Positions 7,623 through 17,134 are shown, counted from the first letter of the stretch. The stretch is 64,000 nt of DNA from Chryseobacterium oryzae (GCF_022811665.1 NZ_CP094529.1:868001-932000); one strand, 5' to 3'. Numbers and translations are program-made. Notes: generated by a model from the sequence alone, not told the origin.

Positions 7623-10469
7623 ATGGAGGCAACACAAGATAAAAGGCTTTTTCTTATTGATGCGTATGCAATGATTTTCAGAGGATATTATGCACTCATC
7701 AGAAGTCCTAGAATTACCAGTACAGGGATTGATACATCTGCTATTTTTGGTTTTACCAATTCTTTGATAGAGCTTATCCGAAGAGAAAGACCAACCCATT
7801 TGGCTGTAGTTTTTGATGTCGGACAGGCAAGTGTGAGAACCAATGACTATACCGAATACAAAGCCAATAGAAGCGAAACTCCAGAAGCAATTACAACAGC
7901 AATTCCTTATATAAAAAGGATTTTGGAGGCAATGCATATCCCGCACTTGGGTGTTGAAGGCTATGAAGCGGATGATGTTATTGGAACTATTGCATGCAAA
8001 GCAGAAAAAGAAGGTTACACTACTTTTATGGTAACTCCGGATAAGGATTTTGCCCAATTGGTTACCGATAAAATTAAAATATATAAACCAGGCTTAAAAG
8101 GTAGTGATATCGAAATATTAGGTGTTGATGAAGTAAAAGCAAAATATGAGATTGAAGATCCGAAGCAGGTCATCGATTTTCTGGCAATGATGGGAGATGC
8201 AGTAGATAATATTCCCGGATTGGATGGAGTAGGAGAGAAAACAGCTATGAAATTCCTTAAAGAATTCGGAAGTATCGAAAATCTTTTAGCCAATACAGAC
8301 CAGTTGAAAGGTAAGCTTAAAGAAAAAGTTGAAGCTTCGGCTGAACGCGGTATTTTATCTAAAAAATTAGCAACCATTATCTGTGATGCTCCAATTGAAT
8401 TCCATCAGGAACAATACGATCTTGAAACTCCCGATTTCGATAAAGTGAAGGAGATTTTTGATGAAATTGAATTCAGAAGGCTTTATGAAAATCTTTATCG
8501 TGCTTTTGCTCCATCCGAAACGCTGTCGGTGAAGAGTGCTCAGATTTCGGAAGTTGAAATTCAGATTACAGAAACTCCACAGCAGAAAGTTGCCAAAAAT
8601 GTAGGACAGCTCGACCTTTTTGCTACTTATGAAGAACTCGATCAGGCAACTTCCACAAAAACAACTATTGAGCAAAACGACCATTTGTACCAGTTCGTAG
8701 ACAATCCGAAAGCTCAGAAAATTTTAGTTGAAAATTTACTCAGACAAAAAGCGGTGTGTTTTGATACCGAAACGACTTCTTTAAATGAAATGGAAGCCGA
8801 GCTTGTGGGAATGAGCTTTTCCTACCAAAAAGGTTTGGCGTATTATGTTCCGTTTTCTGAGGATCAGGCTGAAGTTTTGCAGACTTTGGAAATTTTCCGA
8901 CCATTTTTTGAAAAAGAAGATTTAATTAAGATTGCTCACAACTTAAAATACGATTATAAAGTTCTTCAAAAATATAATATTACCGTAAAAGGTGCAATGT
9001 TCGATACCATGATTGCACATTATCTTCTAAATCCCGACGGAAGACACGGAATGGATTATCTTTCTGAAGTTTATCTTCATTATAAACCCGTTTCCATTGA
9101 AACAATTATTGGGAAAAAGGGTAAAAAACAAGGTAACTTTAGGGATGCAGATTTAAGAACCCAGACCGATTACGCTGCGGAAGATGCAGATGTTACTTTT
9201 CAGTTATACGAATTGTTCGCACCACAGCTCAAAAAAGAAAATTTAGAAGATTTATTTTTTAAAATTGAAATGCCTTTAATGGAAGTTTTAGCTAAAATGG
9301 AATTGGCAGGAATTTCCTTAGACGAAAAATGGCTGGCTCAGGAAAGTATTGATCTGGAAAATGATTTAAGGCAGTTAGAATCTACCATATTTGAAATTTC
9401 CGGTGAAGAATTTAATATGAATTCTCCAAGACAGTTGGGCGATATTCTATTTGAAAAAATGCAGCTGGATCCGAAAGCTAAAAAAACCAAAACCGGACAG
9501 TATGCTACTTCCGAAGATGTTCTGCAAAAATTAGCTTCAAAAAACGAAATTATACAGCATATTTTAGAATACAGAACTTATCAGAAGCTGAAATCTACTT
9601 ATGTTGATGCTTTGCCATCCCAGATTGATAAAGAGGATAACAGAGTACATACCAATTTTTCTCAGACCACTGCTGCAACGGGGCGTTTGGCGAGTGTAAA
9701 TCCTAATTTACAGAATATCCCAATCCGTACTTTGAGAGGGCAGCAAATTCGTGGAGCTTTTGTTTCGGGTGAAGGTAAAAAAATTATTTCTGCAGATTAT
9801 TCTCAAATAGAACTGCGTCTAATTGCCGAGATTTCGGGTGAAGAAAATATGATTAAAGCCTTTCAGAACGGTGAAGATATTCACGCTTCTACAGCGGCAA
9901 AATTGTTTAAAATTCCATTAGAAGAAGTTTCAAAAACACAGAGAAGTCAGGCGAAAACGGTTAATTTTGGAATAATTTACGGTCAGGGTGCCTTTGCTTT
10001 GGCAGAACAAACCGGTCTTTCGAGAACCGAGGCAAAACAAATGATTGAAGCATATTTTGAAACTTATCCAAAACTGAAAGCATATATGGCAGAACAGGTT
10101 GCCAAAGCTAGAGAGTTGGGGTATGTAGAAACGATTTTAGGCAGAAAGAGACATTTAAAAGACATTAATTCCGGAAATTTCGTGATTCGAGGTCATGCCG
10201 AAAGAAATGCGGTGAATGCTCCTGTACAGGGAAGTGCTGCAGATGTTGTAAAAATGGCGATGATTAAAATAGACAAAGAGCTTCAGGAACAGAATCTTCA
10301 GACCAAAATGCTGCTTCAGGTGCATGACGAATTGTTATTTGAAGCACCTATTGAAGAAGTAGAAACGGCGAAAAATCTTATTAAAAAAGAAATGGAATCT
10401 GCCATTGAAACCAATGTTCCGTTATTGGTAGAGGTGGGTGTAGGAAATAACTGGCTAGAAGCACATTAA
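7623..10469 (+). CDS. polA: DNA polymerase I
   Basis: Pol I processes Okazaki fragments and fills repair gaps. The 948-aa protein has all three domains. The 5' nuclease comes first (GYEADDVIGT and the GDAVDNIPGLDGVGEKTA helix-hairpin-helix). A 3'-5' exonuclease domain follows with intact acidic residues (FDTETTSL near 380, NLKYDYK, YAAEDADVT). The family A polymerase comes last: motif A DYSQIELR near 724, motif B RSQAKTVNFGIIYG near 773, motif C QVHDELL near 899. The proofreading site therefore looks active. The start MEATQDKRLFLIDAYAMIF matches the usual family beginning and follows a promoter box. Confidence 0.98.
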   Translation: MEATQDKRLFLIDAYAMIFRGYYALIRSPRITSTGIDTSAIFGFTNSLIELIRRERPTHLAVVFDVGQASVRTNDYTEYKANRSETPEAITTAIPYIKRILEAMHIPHLGVEGYEADDVIGTIACKAEKEGYTTFMVTPDKDFAQLVTDKIKIYKPGLKGSDIEILGVDEVKAKYEIEDPKQVIDFLAMMGDAVDNIPGLDGVGEKTAMKFLKEFGSIENLLANTDQLKGKLKEKVEASAERGILSKKLATIICDAPIEFHQEQYDLETPDFDKVKEIFDEIEFRRLYENLYRAFAPSETLSVKSAQISEVEIQITETPQQKVAKNVGQLDLFATYEELDQATSTKTTIEQNDHLYQFVDNPKAQKILVENLLRQKAVCFDTETTSLNEMEAELVGMSFSYQKGLAYYVPFSEDQAEVLQTLEIFRPFFEKEDLIKIAHNLKYDYKVLQKYNITVKGAMFDTMIAHYLLNPDGRHGMDYLSEVYLHYKPVSIETIIGKKGKKQGNFRDADLRTQTDYAAEDADVTFQLYELFAPQLKKENLEDLFFKIEMPLMEVLAKMELAGISLDEKWLAQESIDLENDLRQLESTIFEISGEEFNMNSPRQLGDILFEKMQLDPKAKKTKTGQYATSEDVLQKLASKNEIIQHILEYRTYQKLKSTYVDALPSQIDKEDNRVHTNFSQTTAATGRLASVNPNLQNIPIRTLRGQQIRGAFVSGEGKKIISADYSQIELRLIAEISGEENMIKAFQNGEDIHASTAAKLFKIPLEEVSKTQRSQAKTVNFGIIYGQGAFALAEQTGLSRTEAKQMIEAYFETYPKLKAYMAEQVAKARELGYVETILGRKRHLKDINSGNFVIRGHAERNAVNAPVQGSAADVVKMAMIKIDKELQEQNLQTKMLLQVHDELLFEAPIEEVETAKNLIKKEMESAIETNVPLLVEVGVGNNWLEAH

Positions 10470-10477
10470 TCAAAATG

Positions 10478-10505
10478 AAAACTTCTGTCAAAAGACAGAA
10501 GTTTT
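10478..10505. terminator. Bidirectional terminator between polA and the thioredoxin-like gene
   Basis: A perfect 12-bp stem (10478-10489 with 10494-10505) with an AAAA loop lies between two convergent genes. Confidence 0.88.
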
Positions 10506-10509
10506 TATT

Positions 10510-11073
10510 TTACAGTAAATCTAAAATTTCCTGTATGGCATCTTTGCCTCTATTTTTGGCGTAATAAACCTGCAGATCGTTATAAAACATATCTTTGGTA
10601 TAATTTTCCGGATCGGCTTTGTATTTAAGAAGTAATCCATGTCCGAATTTTGGACGTGGTCCCCAAGAATTTTTCACATTATAATCCTTATCTAAAACAA
10701 GAACTTTTGGGATAGATTCTGTACCGTTGGTTAAATATTGGTTAATCAAACTTTTATCGCTGTCGCGAAGAAAAATTTTCACTTCGTTTTTTCCTTCAAA
10801 AAACTTTACCAAAGCAGGAACTGTTGCACTTGCATCACCACACCAGACTTCAGAAATTATCATGATTTTTCCGTCAAAATTTTTAGATACTAGTTCTGCA
10901 AGTTGCTCTTCGTTGGGAGTATATTTTTTTAAAGTACGGTCAATTCGTTGAAGTCCGAGTTCATAATAATGTTTAAATTCGGCTTCCTGCTGATTGGCAG
11001 GATTTTCGAGTCTGCTTTTCCCGATTTTAATATATTCGTCGAAATAAATGGCTTTGTCCCAATAATTTTTCAT
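10510..11073 (-). CDS. Thioredoxin family protein (Thioredoxin_9 type)
   Basis: The 187-aa protein carries the segment VWCGDASATVPALVKFF, where the usual CxxC is reduced to a single Cys in WCGD. A later SIPKVLVLD stretch corresponds to the cis-proline loop of thioredoxin folds. This is the pattern of the Thioredoxin_9 family found in Bacteroidota and Firmicutes. There is no signal peptide, so it is likely cytoplasmic. With one visible active-site Cys it may act by a monothiol mechanism or be non-redox. It lies 11 bp downstream of aroC and is likely co-transcribed. Confidence 0.8.
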   Translation of the reverse strand: MKNYWDKAIYFDEYIKIGKSRLENPANQQEAEFKHYYELGLQRIDRTLKKYTPNEEQLAELVSKNFDGKIMIISEVWCGDASATVPALVKFFEGKNEVKIFLRDSDKSLINQYLTNGTESIPKVLVLDKDYNVKNSWGPRPKFGHGLLLKYKADPENYTKDMFYNDLQVYYAKNRGKDAIQEILDLL

Positions 11074-11084
11074 TACTCAAAAGA

Positions 11085-12158
11085 TTATTTAAATTGGTTT
11101 ATATTCCTTGTTTTATTAATTAAAAATAGATCTGCTAACACAAAAGCAGCCAGATTTTCTACAATTGGTACAGCTCTTGGAACTACGCATGGATCGTGTC
11201 TTCCTTTACCTTCCACAATAACAGGATTTCCATATTTGTCTACACTTTCTTGAGGTCTCAAAATAGTGGCTACCGGCTTGAAAGCGACTCTGAAATAAAT
11301 ATCCATTCCGTTGGAAATACCACCCTGAATTCCTCCTGAAAGATTGGACTTCGTACTGAAATCGGGATTAAAAGAATCATTATGTTCAGAACCCGTCATT
11401 TTTGCACCACAAAATCCACTTCCGTATTCAAAACCTTTGCAGGCATTAATATTCAACATTGCTTTTGCGAGTTCAGCCTGTAATTTAGAAAAAACAGGTT
11501 CACCAATTCCTACAGGAACGTTTTTTATAACGCAAGTAACCGTTCCGCCTATCGTATTGCCTTCTTTTTTAATCTCTTTAATTCTGGCAATCATTCTTTC
11601 GGCAGTTTCTGCATCTGGACATCTCACATCATTATTTTCAGTTTTAGAAAAATCTAAAGCCTGATATGGTTTTTCGCAGAAAATATCACCTACGGAAGAA
11701 ACATACGCATTTATTTCTATTTCTGGTAAAAGCTGCTTAGCTAAAGCTCCTGCAACAACCCAGTTGATAGTTTCGCGTGCCGAAGATTTTCCGCCGCCGC
11801 GATAATCACGGATACCAAATTTTTGATCGTAAGTAAAATCTGCGTGACTTGGGCGGTACATTTCAGCGATATGATCGTAATCTTTCGACTTCTGATTTTC
11901 ATTTTCTATTAAAAAACCAATGGGTGTACCCGTAGTTTTTCCCTCGAAAATTCCGGACAGAAATTTTACTTTATCGCTCTCTTTTCTTTGTGTAACGATT
12001 GCTGACTGACCGGGCTTTCTACGATCGAGTTCGTACTGTATTTTCTCTAAATTTATTTCTACGCCCGAAGGGAAATTATTAATAATTCCGCCATACGCTA
12101 TGCCGTGGCTCTCACCAAAAGTTGTGAGGTTAAGAAGATTACCTAATGAATTGAACAT
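11085..12158 (-). CDS. aroC: Chorismate synthase
   Basis: AroC converts EPSP to chorismate using reduced FMN, the last common step of aromatic amino acid synthesis. The 357-aa product begins [20 protein letters not shown], containing the GESHG signature. It has [14 protein letters not shown] in the middle (family signature with the SARET core) and the late [11 protein letters not shown] and KPVATI motifs. Length is normal. A TAATTTTG box ends 4 nt before the ATG, so the mRNA may be leaderless. The thioredoxin-like gene follows after 11 bp. Confidence 0.97.
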   Translation of the reverse strand: MFNSLGNLLNLTTFGESHGIAYGGIINNFPSGVEINLEKIQYELDRRKPGQSAIVTQRKESDKVKFLSGIFEGKTTGTPIGFLIENENQKSKDYDHIAEMYRPSHADFTYDQKFGIRDYRGGGKSSARETINWVVAGALAKQLLPEIEINAYVSSVGDIFCEKPYQALDFSKTENNDVRCPDAETAERMIARIKEIKKEGNTIGGTVTCVIKNVPVGIGEPVFSKLQAELAKAMLNINACKGFEYGSGFCGAKMTGSEHNDSFNPDFSTKSNLSGGIQGGISNGMDIYFRVAFKPVATILRPQESVDKYGNPVIVEGKGRHDPCVVPRAVPIVENLAAFVLADLFLINKTRNINQFK

Positions 12159-12162
12159 AATA

Positions 12163-12170
12163 CAAAATTA
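12163..12170 (-). promoter_or_regulatory. TAnnTTTG box immediately before aroC
   Basis: TAATTTTG on the minus strand ends 4 nt before the aroC start codon. Transcription would begin at or next to the ATG. Confidence 0.5.
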
Positions 12171-12197
12171 TTGCTTTTTATTTAGAAAACCTGCAAA

Positions 12198-13844
12198 TTA
12201 TTTCTCAGTTTGTGGATAATGACTTTTAATCGCATGAACTGTTTTTTCCACTTCTTTTTCTTCAGCATGGTTCAGTTTCTTCCAGATGAATCCTTTTTTA
12301 ATGTCGTTTTTGTGAATCATTTGAGGAAAGATTTTGGCTTTTTGGTAATCAAATACATAATTTTCTGAAATTGCAGGAATTGGAGTGTCAAAATTAAATG
12401 GATATTGCTTCGTTACATTAAATTTCAGATTGCCAATTTTGAATTTTTCAAAGTTTTTGTATTGATAATGAGAAGGTTTGTATAACTGCATCCAATCTTT
12501 TTCAACAATAAATTTACCCAACTGAAAACTCGGAATCGATTGCTGAATGAGCTTCGGAAAAGTGAAAATTCCACAAAATAAAAGACTCATAATCAGCGAA
12601 AAAGAAACAATTATTTTCTTACTGAATATCTGATAACCCATTACCAAAAACACGACAAAAAATACTTCAAGAAAAAATCTGTACTGGGCAGAAAAAAGTA
12701 AAACCAAAATACTTTTTAATAAAACAGATATACAAAGAATACTTATGATTTTGTTTTTTTTGATAAAGCTGAAAATAATAAATCCTACCAAAGTCAGGAC
12801 AAAAGCTATATGAATAAAAGATTTAATTCCCGGAATAAGAAACCAGTTTTTAATATATTCAAACCAAGAGAACTTCATAATTTCCTGATAAGAAAACTGT
12901 TCGTCGTATGTTTTTACAATTGCCAACTGGGAGGATGAATATAAAAGTTCCGGATTGGGTTTCCACGAAAATCCTAAGTCTAAAACCGCAACCGGGAAAA
13001 CTGGATACCCAAATGTCCAAATGTTTTTAAATATGAACAGCAAAAAAATGCAAAACCCGAAAATGAGTTTCTTTACGTCTAGTTTTACACAGAAAATAGA
13101 GTAAAGTATAATAAAAAAAGGAAGCCAAATAATGGTTGGTTTAATTGAAAATGCAAAAACCGATAAAGCAAATAAAAATGATATGGCTTTATTTCCTATG
13201 AAAATTTCATTCAAAATAATTAAAGAAAGTACTATGACCGGCAAATCGGGACTTGGAGATTGGGTGAAAAATAAAAGAACGGGAATGAAAAACAAATGAA
13301 TCCAGCTTTTATTTTCTATGATGTAAAAAAGGTAAATAATTAGTAATATGGTATTCAGTTTAAGAAAAGGATCGCAAAAATTACTGAATCCTGCCTGTAA
13401 AATATGCCACATCGACATTTGCCCTAAAATAAGGTCGAGATTAGAAATTCCTTTTACCAATCCCACTTCTGTAAGCCATTTTATTGATGGAACATAATAC
13501 CCAAAATGGTCTAAGATAAATGGATAAGAAGAACCACAATAAAGGACTATGGCACTGAAAATACAAAGTAAAACAGCATTTCCTTTAGGTATTTTATAAA
13601 AATCCAAATAGAGTTTATCCTTGAAAAAATAAAATAATCCTATAAGTACAGCGGGAATTTCTACATAAATATTTAAAGCTATAAAAAATGATAATGCTGT
13701 GAAAATTAGCCCTAAAAATAAAATACCACTTATCATTTTTCCCGAAATTCCTTTTATTTTGCTCGGGAAAATCTTGTCCAACAGATTTCCCCAACCCATA
13801 AGGAGAGGAATGATAAATACCAATGAGAAAAATATAAATAACAT
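12198..13844 (-). CDS. Polytopic membrane protein of unknown function (LIC_10190-like)
   Basis: The 548-aa protein has about 12 to 13 membrane segments over the first ~435 residues. A soluble C-terminal part of about 110 residues follows. The conserved-looking stretch SSYPFILDHFGYYVPSIKWL lies in an early loop with D and H residues, resembling the catalytic loop of GT-C type glycosyltransferases (PMT/ArnT-like) and the LIC_10190 membrane family. I do not assign an activity. The annotated start directly follows the T-run of a hairpin (13845-13873), so an internal Met (MGWGNLL, residue 16) is possible but would cut the first membrane segment. Confidence 0.55.
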   Translation of the reverse strand: MLFIFFSLVFIIPLLMGWGNLLDKIFPSKIKGISGKMISGILFLGLIFTALSFFIALNIYVEIPAVLIGLFYFFKDKLYLDFYKIPKGNAVLLCIFSAIVLYCGSSYPFILDHFGYYVPSIKWLTEVGLVKGISNLDLILGQMSMWHILQAGFSNFCDPFLKLNTILLIIYLFYIIENKSWIHLFFIPVLLFFTQSPSPDLPVIVLSLIILNEIFIGNKAISFLFALSVFAFSIKPTIIWLPFFIILYSIFCVKLDVKKLIFGFCIFLLFIFKNIWTFGYPVFPVAVLDLGFSWKPNPELLYSSSQLAIVKTYDEQFSYQEIMKFSWFEYIKNWFLIPGIKSFIHIAFVLTLVGFIIFSFIKKNKIISILCISVLLKSILVLLFSAQYRFFLEVFFVVFLVMGYQIFSKKIIVSFSLIMSLLFCGIFTFPKLIQQSIPSFQLGKFIVEKDWMQLYKPSHYQYKNFEKFKIGNLKFNVTKQYPFNFDTPIPAISENYVFDYQKAKIFPQMIHKNDIKKGFIWKKLNHAEEKEVEKTVHAIKSHYPQTEK

Positions 13845-13873
13845 AAAAAAGATTGCCTAAAAATAAGCAATCT
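13845..13873 (-). terminator. Terminator downstream of the glycine-zipper gene, abutting the next start codon
   Basis: On the minus strand AGATTGC pairs with GCAATCT (7 bp, 10-nt loop). A run of T is followed immediately by the ATG of the membrane protein gene. Confidence 0.65.
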
Positions 13874-13907
13874 CTTCGAAAGTATATATGTAAAAATTAT
13901 TTGAAAT

Positions 13908-14450
13908 TTATCTTGGCTGAACTCTGCCACTTTTTCTGTCCTGAGCTCTTCCTAAAGTATATCCTGTAGCACCGCCAATAATACCTCCAACTACGGCACC
14001 TCCACCTCGGTTTTTCTTGTTCACTAGAGCTCCTAATGCAGCACCACTTACAACACCGATAGCTGTACCTTTAGCGGCTTCGCTAATTCCTTTTTTCTTT
14101 GCTGTTGTACCTTGTGATGTTCCATTGCTATTTCCCGAACTGCTTCCGCTAGAAGATCTAGGTGCATCACGATAAACAGTTTTGGTTTCTCGTATAATTT
14201 GAGGTTTCGCAGCTGCGGCAGTTTTTGCTCTTTCTTTTTCTACGATTGCAATACTGTCGGCTCTTTTTTGGGTTTCATATTGAAATCTTTCTCTTTCTAT
14301 AGCTAGTTTTTGTTTTTCTATTTCAAGCTGTCTTACCTGAAAATCCATTTTCTGTTGTTCTAAAGTTTTTTCTGCTACAGAATCTTGGTTCTTCTTACAG
14401 GCCGTCAATGCAAATATTGAGATTACTCCTGCTAAAACTATATTTTTCAT
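13908..14450 (-). CDS. Lipoprotein with coiled coil and glycine zipper
   Basis: The 180-aa protein has a lipoprotein signal (MKNIVLAGVISIFALTACKK, Cys at 18). A charged coiled coil follows (about 30-75, QQKMDFQVRQLEIEKQKLAIE), then a Ser/Gly-rich linker. The C-terminal glycine-zipper segment (GTAIGVVSGAALGALVNKK, then VVGGIIGGATGYTLGRAQ) occupies residues 128-172. Glycine zippers of the YMGG type insert into or sit against the outer membrane. No precise function is known. A hairpin follows the stop codon. Confidence 0.75.
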   Translation of the reverse strand: MKNIVLAGVISIFALTACKKNQDSVAEKTLEQQKMDFQVRQLEIEKQKLAIERERFQYETQKRADSIAIVEKERAKTAAAAKPQIIRETKTVYRDAPRSSSGSSSGNSNGTSQGTTAKKKGISEAAKGTAIGVVSGAALGALVNKKNRGGGAVVGGIIGGATGYTLGRAQDRKSGRVQPR

Positions 14451-14647
14451 AACTCAAAATTTTTAATTATTGGTGAGCAACGACTACTCACGGAAATGTA
14501 TTTTCAATAATGAAGCCAAATTTTAGTTAACGAAATGTTAAAAAGATTAAATTATTTTAAAAATTATTTAATAAGACATTAAATAAAATAACTTTATTGC
14601 ATAAAAAAACCTCTAAAAATCTATTGTAGATTATTACAGGTTTTATG

Positions 14648-14718
14648 AGGTACCTAGCGGATTCGAACCGCTGTAGATGGTGTTGCAGACCACTGCCTAG
14701 CCGCTCGGCCAAAGTACC
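14648..14718 (-). tRNA. tRNA-Cys (GCA)
   Basis: The 71-nt minus-strand sequence folds as a cloverleaf: acceptor GGTACTT/AGGTACC with one G-U pair, anticodon loop CTGCAAC with anticodon GCA, and T loop GGTTCGAATCC. The CCA end is not encoded. Length and anticodon fit tRNA-Cys. No other tRNA lies nearby. Confidence 0.95.
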
Positions 14719-14767
14719 ATTTTTTAGTGGTGCAAATATAGTGAAAATAAATTTTGATGCAAATTTT

Positions 14768-15236
14768 TCATGCAATTTCTTTATTCCCGATTTGTTCTAT
14801 TTCTCTTTTGTACTGTATTTCAGCATTATATTTTTCTATGTTAATTACTCTGGTATCGCTCCAAGAGTCATGCCATCCGTTTTCTCCTAAAAACGAAAGA
14901 AAATCAAAAGGAACAATTCTCGATATGTATAGTTATTGCTTTGGTACCTGTAATGTACTTTGCAATGGTGCGCCCTTTTGTAAAAAACTCCATTAGAAAG
15001 GTGTACGTAAAAAAGAGTATTGAGGTAATAAGCATATCCCAAAGTCTTCCGATTTCTGAAAACTCAATTAATAAATCTGTAAAATAATACTGTTCTAAAA
15101 TCCTATCCAGAAATGCTCCTGCAAATCCGATCACCAAGAAAAATAGGTTAAAAATTATTCTATCTATAATAAGATTGGCGAACCTTTTCCATTTTGAAGC
15201 CCGGTTACGGTCTACAATCTGTAAATATTTTCTCAT
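14768..15236 (-). pseudogene. RDD family membrane protein, broken by internal deletion and frameshift
   Basis: The intact frame from the ATG at 15236 gives 110 residues with the RDD signature (RFANLIIDRIIFN), two membrane segments and FFTKGRTIAKYITGTKAITI, then stops at 14904. The missing C-terminal part continues in another frame: SRIVPFDFLSFLGENGWHD then SWSDTRVINIEKYNAEIQ, ending at 14768. This matches the usual end of flavobacterial RDD proteins. Compared with remembered homologues, roughly 13-16 residues between AITI and SRIVPF are gone. That fits a deletion of about 41 nt rather than a one-base error. The 110-aa product may still be made but lacks the last conserved region. Confidence 0.75.
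14904..15236 (-). CDS. Residual 110-aa reading frame of the broken RDD gene
   Basis: This is the only complete reading frame left at the RDD locus. It encodes the N-terminal RDD motif, two membrane helices and the GRTIAKYITGTKAI stretch, then five unrelated residues before a stop. If translated it would be a shortened membrane protein. Listed separately so the intact part can be compared with the pseudogene entry. Confidence 0.55.
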   Translation of the reverse strand: MRKYLQIVDRNRASKWKRFANLIIDRIIFNLFFLVIGFAGAFLDRILEQYYFTDLLIEFSEIGRLWDMLITSILFFTYTFLMEFFTKGRTIAKYITGTKAITIHIENCSF

Positions 15237-15261
15237 AGTTTTTCGTTTAATAATTGTAGGT

Positions 15262-16668
15262 TTACATTCCTTTCATAATAAGTTTCAGATATGCTTTGGT
15301 ATCAATTACCGCAGTAAGTCCGTTTTCATTCAGAAGAATTTGCTGAGGTTTTAAATCCGATACTTTTCCATTCAGCTTTAATCCTTTATAATATTCTTTA
15401 TTGAAGGCGTCTTCGATACTTTTTTTAGAAGAAATTTCAAGTTCGGAAGTAGGAATTCCGTATTCTTCCTCAATCATTTTTACAATTTTTCCCCGAAACA
15501 GAAGAGTAGCTGTTTTTTGAAGAATATTATTGGTTTTAAGCTTGAATTTTGTTTCAGAAAGTACAATTTTCTTTTTAAGTTCATCGTAAACAGGAATTCC
15601 GGAAATAAAAGCAGTACCGTTTACATAACCTTCTGTTTCTGCTTCTATCATTATTCTGTTTTCGTCTTTATACACTTTAATATCTGTGATTTTCACTTTA
15701 GAATGCCGAATGTCGTATTCTTTATCCAAAAAAGTTTTTCTGGCAATATGAGTCGCTTCAGAAAATGGAATATTCGCTGTCGTTTGCAAAAGAAATTCAT
15801 TGGCAAGAACAGGGATAGAATTGAAATTCATAACACTTTTCGCAGTTGGAGAAGATTCCGGCTTTGTTCCTGTAAAGGTTTCAGAAAAAATATCAATCCC
15901 AATATTGGTGTCAATTTGGTTTCCGTAAAACTTTAATGGTGTAATATTTATATTGATGGGCGTAATTTTCAGCCAAGTATTGTACTCTTCAGAGATATGG
16001 AATGGTTGGGAGAAAGCATTCCAGGCTAAAACGGCGTACTCCTGAAAGTTGAGCTGCGATGCCATTTGCTCGTCCATTGTTTTGCAGAACTTATACTGTT
16101 GTTCTTTCAGGCTTGTTTCCACCAAAGAAGTAATCGGAATTTTTATTTTACCGAAATCTAAAACAGGTTTTGCTACCCATTTAAAACCCATGGGTTGCGT
16201 AAAAGTGCTTACCGACCAATTATTTTTTAAACTGACGGCAGTTTTAAAATACATCACCGTTTCAAATGTGGTCTGCTGATAAGTATAGATTCCCAATGTT
16301 CCGATTCCTTTTTCTGCCCATATTTTTAGCGGAACTTCAATTAGAATATTTCCGTTGGTGTCGCCAACTAACCGTATTGGTCGGGTTTTCCAGACTTTTA
16401 CTTTAAACTGATCATCATTATTGTCGTTGTAAGAATCATCCATGTAGATAAGATCTTTTACAGACTTATTCACCATATTGCTAATCTCATCAAGCGGAAT
16501 CGTAACCGGCATTGTGATGCTCGATTTTATTTTAGGAAAATTATAAGTAGCAGAAATATTGCTGCTTTGTCCGGAATATTTTGCGAAAAAAAATAGCAGG
16601 ATAAAGAAATAACTAATTCTCACTTTTAGATTTATGTTTTTGAAATTATTATTTTTCAGTGATTCCAC
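15262..16668 (-). CDS. DUF4403 family protein, secreted
   Basis: The 468-aa protein has an N-terminal hydrophobic segment ending SGQ (about residues 18-34), so it is exported. The body has the repeated beta-rich pattern of DUF4403, with ITMPVTIPLDEISNMVNKSV near the start and two similar halves; this fold is related to lipid-binding tubular domains. The chosen GTG start (16668) overlaps the end of folB by 20 bp. A second GTG at 16623 would give a shorter, more standard signal peptide (MRISYFFILLFFFAKYSGQ) without overlap. It may be periplasmic; function is unknown. Confidence 0.75.
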   Translation of the reverse strand: MESLKNNNFKNINLKVRISYFFILLFFFAKYSGQSSNISATYNFPKIKSSITMPVTIPLDEISNMVNKSVKDLIYMDDSYNDNNDDQFKVKVWKTRPIRLVGDTNGNILIEVPLKIWAEKGIGTLGIYTYQQTTFETVMYFKTAVSLKNNWSVSTFTQPMGFKWVAKPVLDFGKIKIPITSLVETSLKEQQYKFCKTMDEQMASQLNFQEYAVLAWNAFSQPFHISEEYNTWLKITPININITPLKFYGNQIDTNIGIDIFSETFTGTKPESSPTAKSVMNFNSIPVLANEFLLQTTANIPFSEATHIARKTFLDKEYDIRHSKVKITDIKVYKDENRIMIEAETEGYVNGTAFISGIPVYDELKKKIVLSETKFKLKTNNILQKTATLLFRGKIVKMIEEEYGIPTSELEISSKKSIEDAFNKEYYKGLKLNGKVSDLKPQQILLNENGLTAVIDTKAYLKLIMKGM

Positions 16669-17029
16669 CTAATAGAAAGCTTTTTTCAAGTTCGATACTT
16701 GCTCCTTTCATTTCGCCTTTCATTGGCGGACTTGTTTTGGTAATTTTTAATTTGATGTAGGAAATCTGACTGAATTTTTCTCCAATTTTTGTGATAATTC
16801 TTCCCGCAACATGCTCCAATAATTTAGAAGAAATCTTCATTTCTTCATGAATGATTTCATTAATATCTGCATAGCTAATCGTGTCATTCAAATCATCAGA
16901 AGCTGCTGCTGCCCACAAATCTGTATGAATTTCTGCGTTTAAAATATAATTCGTTCCGATAATGTTTTCTTCAGGAAGAACACCGTGATAAGCGTAGATT
17001 TTTACATCTTCTAAAAAGATTTTGCTCAT
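16649..17029 (-). CDS. folB: Dihydroneopterin aldolase
   Basis: FolB cleaves 7,8-dihydroneopterin to 6-hydroxymethyl-dihydropterin and glycolaldehyde in folate synthesis. The 126-aa protein starts MSKIFLEDVKIYAYHGVLPE, where the YAYHGVLPEE motif is the family hallmark. It has SYADINEIIHEEM and LEHVAGRI segments and the catalytic-region Lys in LKITKTSPPM. A longer frame reaches 17098, but the family start and the 120-aa norm favour the ATG at 17029. The DUF4403 start overlaps its 3' end. Confidence 0.93.
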   Translation of the reverse strand: MSKIFLEDVKIYAYHGVLPEENIIGTNYILNAEIHTDLWAAAASDDLNDTISYADINEIIHEEMKISSKLLEHVAGRIITKIGEKFSQISYIKLKITKTSPPMKGEMKGASIELEKSFLLGGITEK

Positions 17030-17102
17030 GATTTGTTGTTTATTTGACTTCAGTTTTAATGATTTGAATTCTATTTTTAGAATACAGTTGTGAAACAAAT
17101 AT

Positions 17103-17129
17103 AAAAAAAGCGAGTTGAAAAACCCGCTT
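17103..17129 (-). terminator. Terminator downstream of nadA
   Basis: The stem AAGCGAGTT/AACCCGCTT (17108-17116 with 17121-17129, one mismatch) closes a GAAA tetraloop. A T-run follows on the minus strand. Confidence 0.7.
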
Positions 17130-17134
17130 ATATT

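Noticed and set aside
14557..14890. Two reading frames (72 aa minus, 81 aa plus) across the tRNA-Cys and RDD 3' end
   Set aside because: They overlap a clear tRNA and the remains of the RDD gene and encode nothing recognisable.
15517..15936. A 139-aa plus-strand reading frame
   Set aside because: It is antisense to the DUF4403 gene and rich in Phe, Cys and Arg, typical of a reversed coding sequence.
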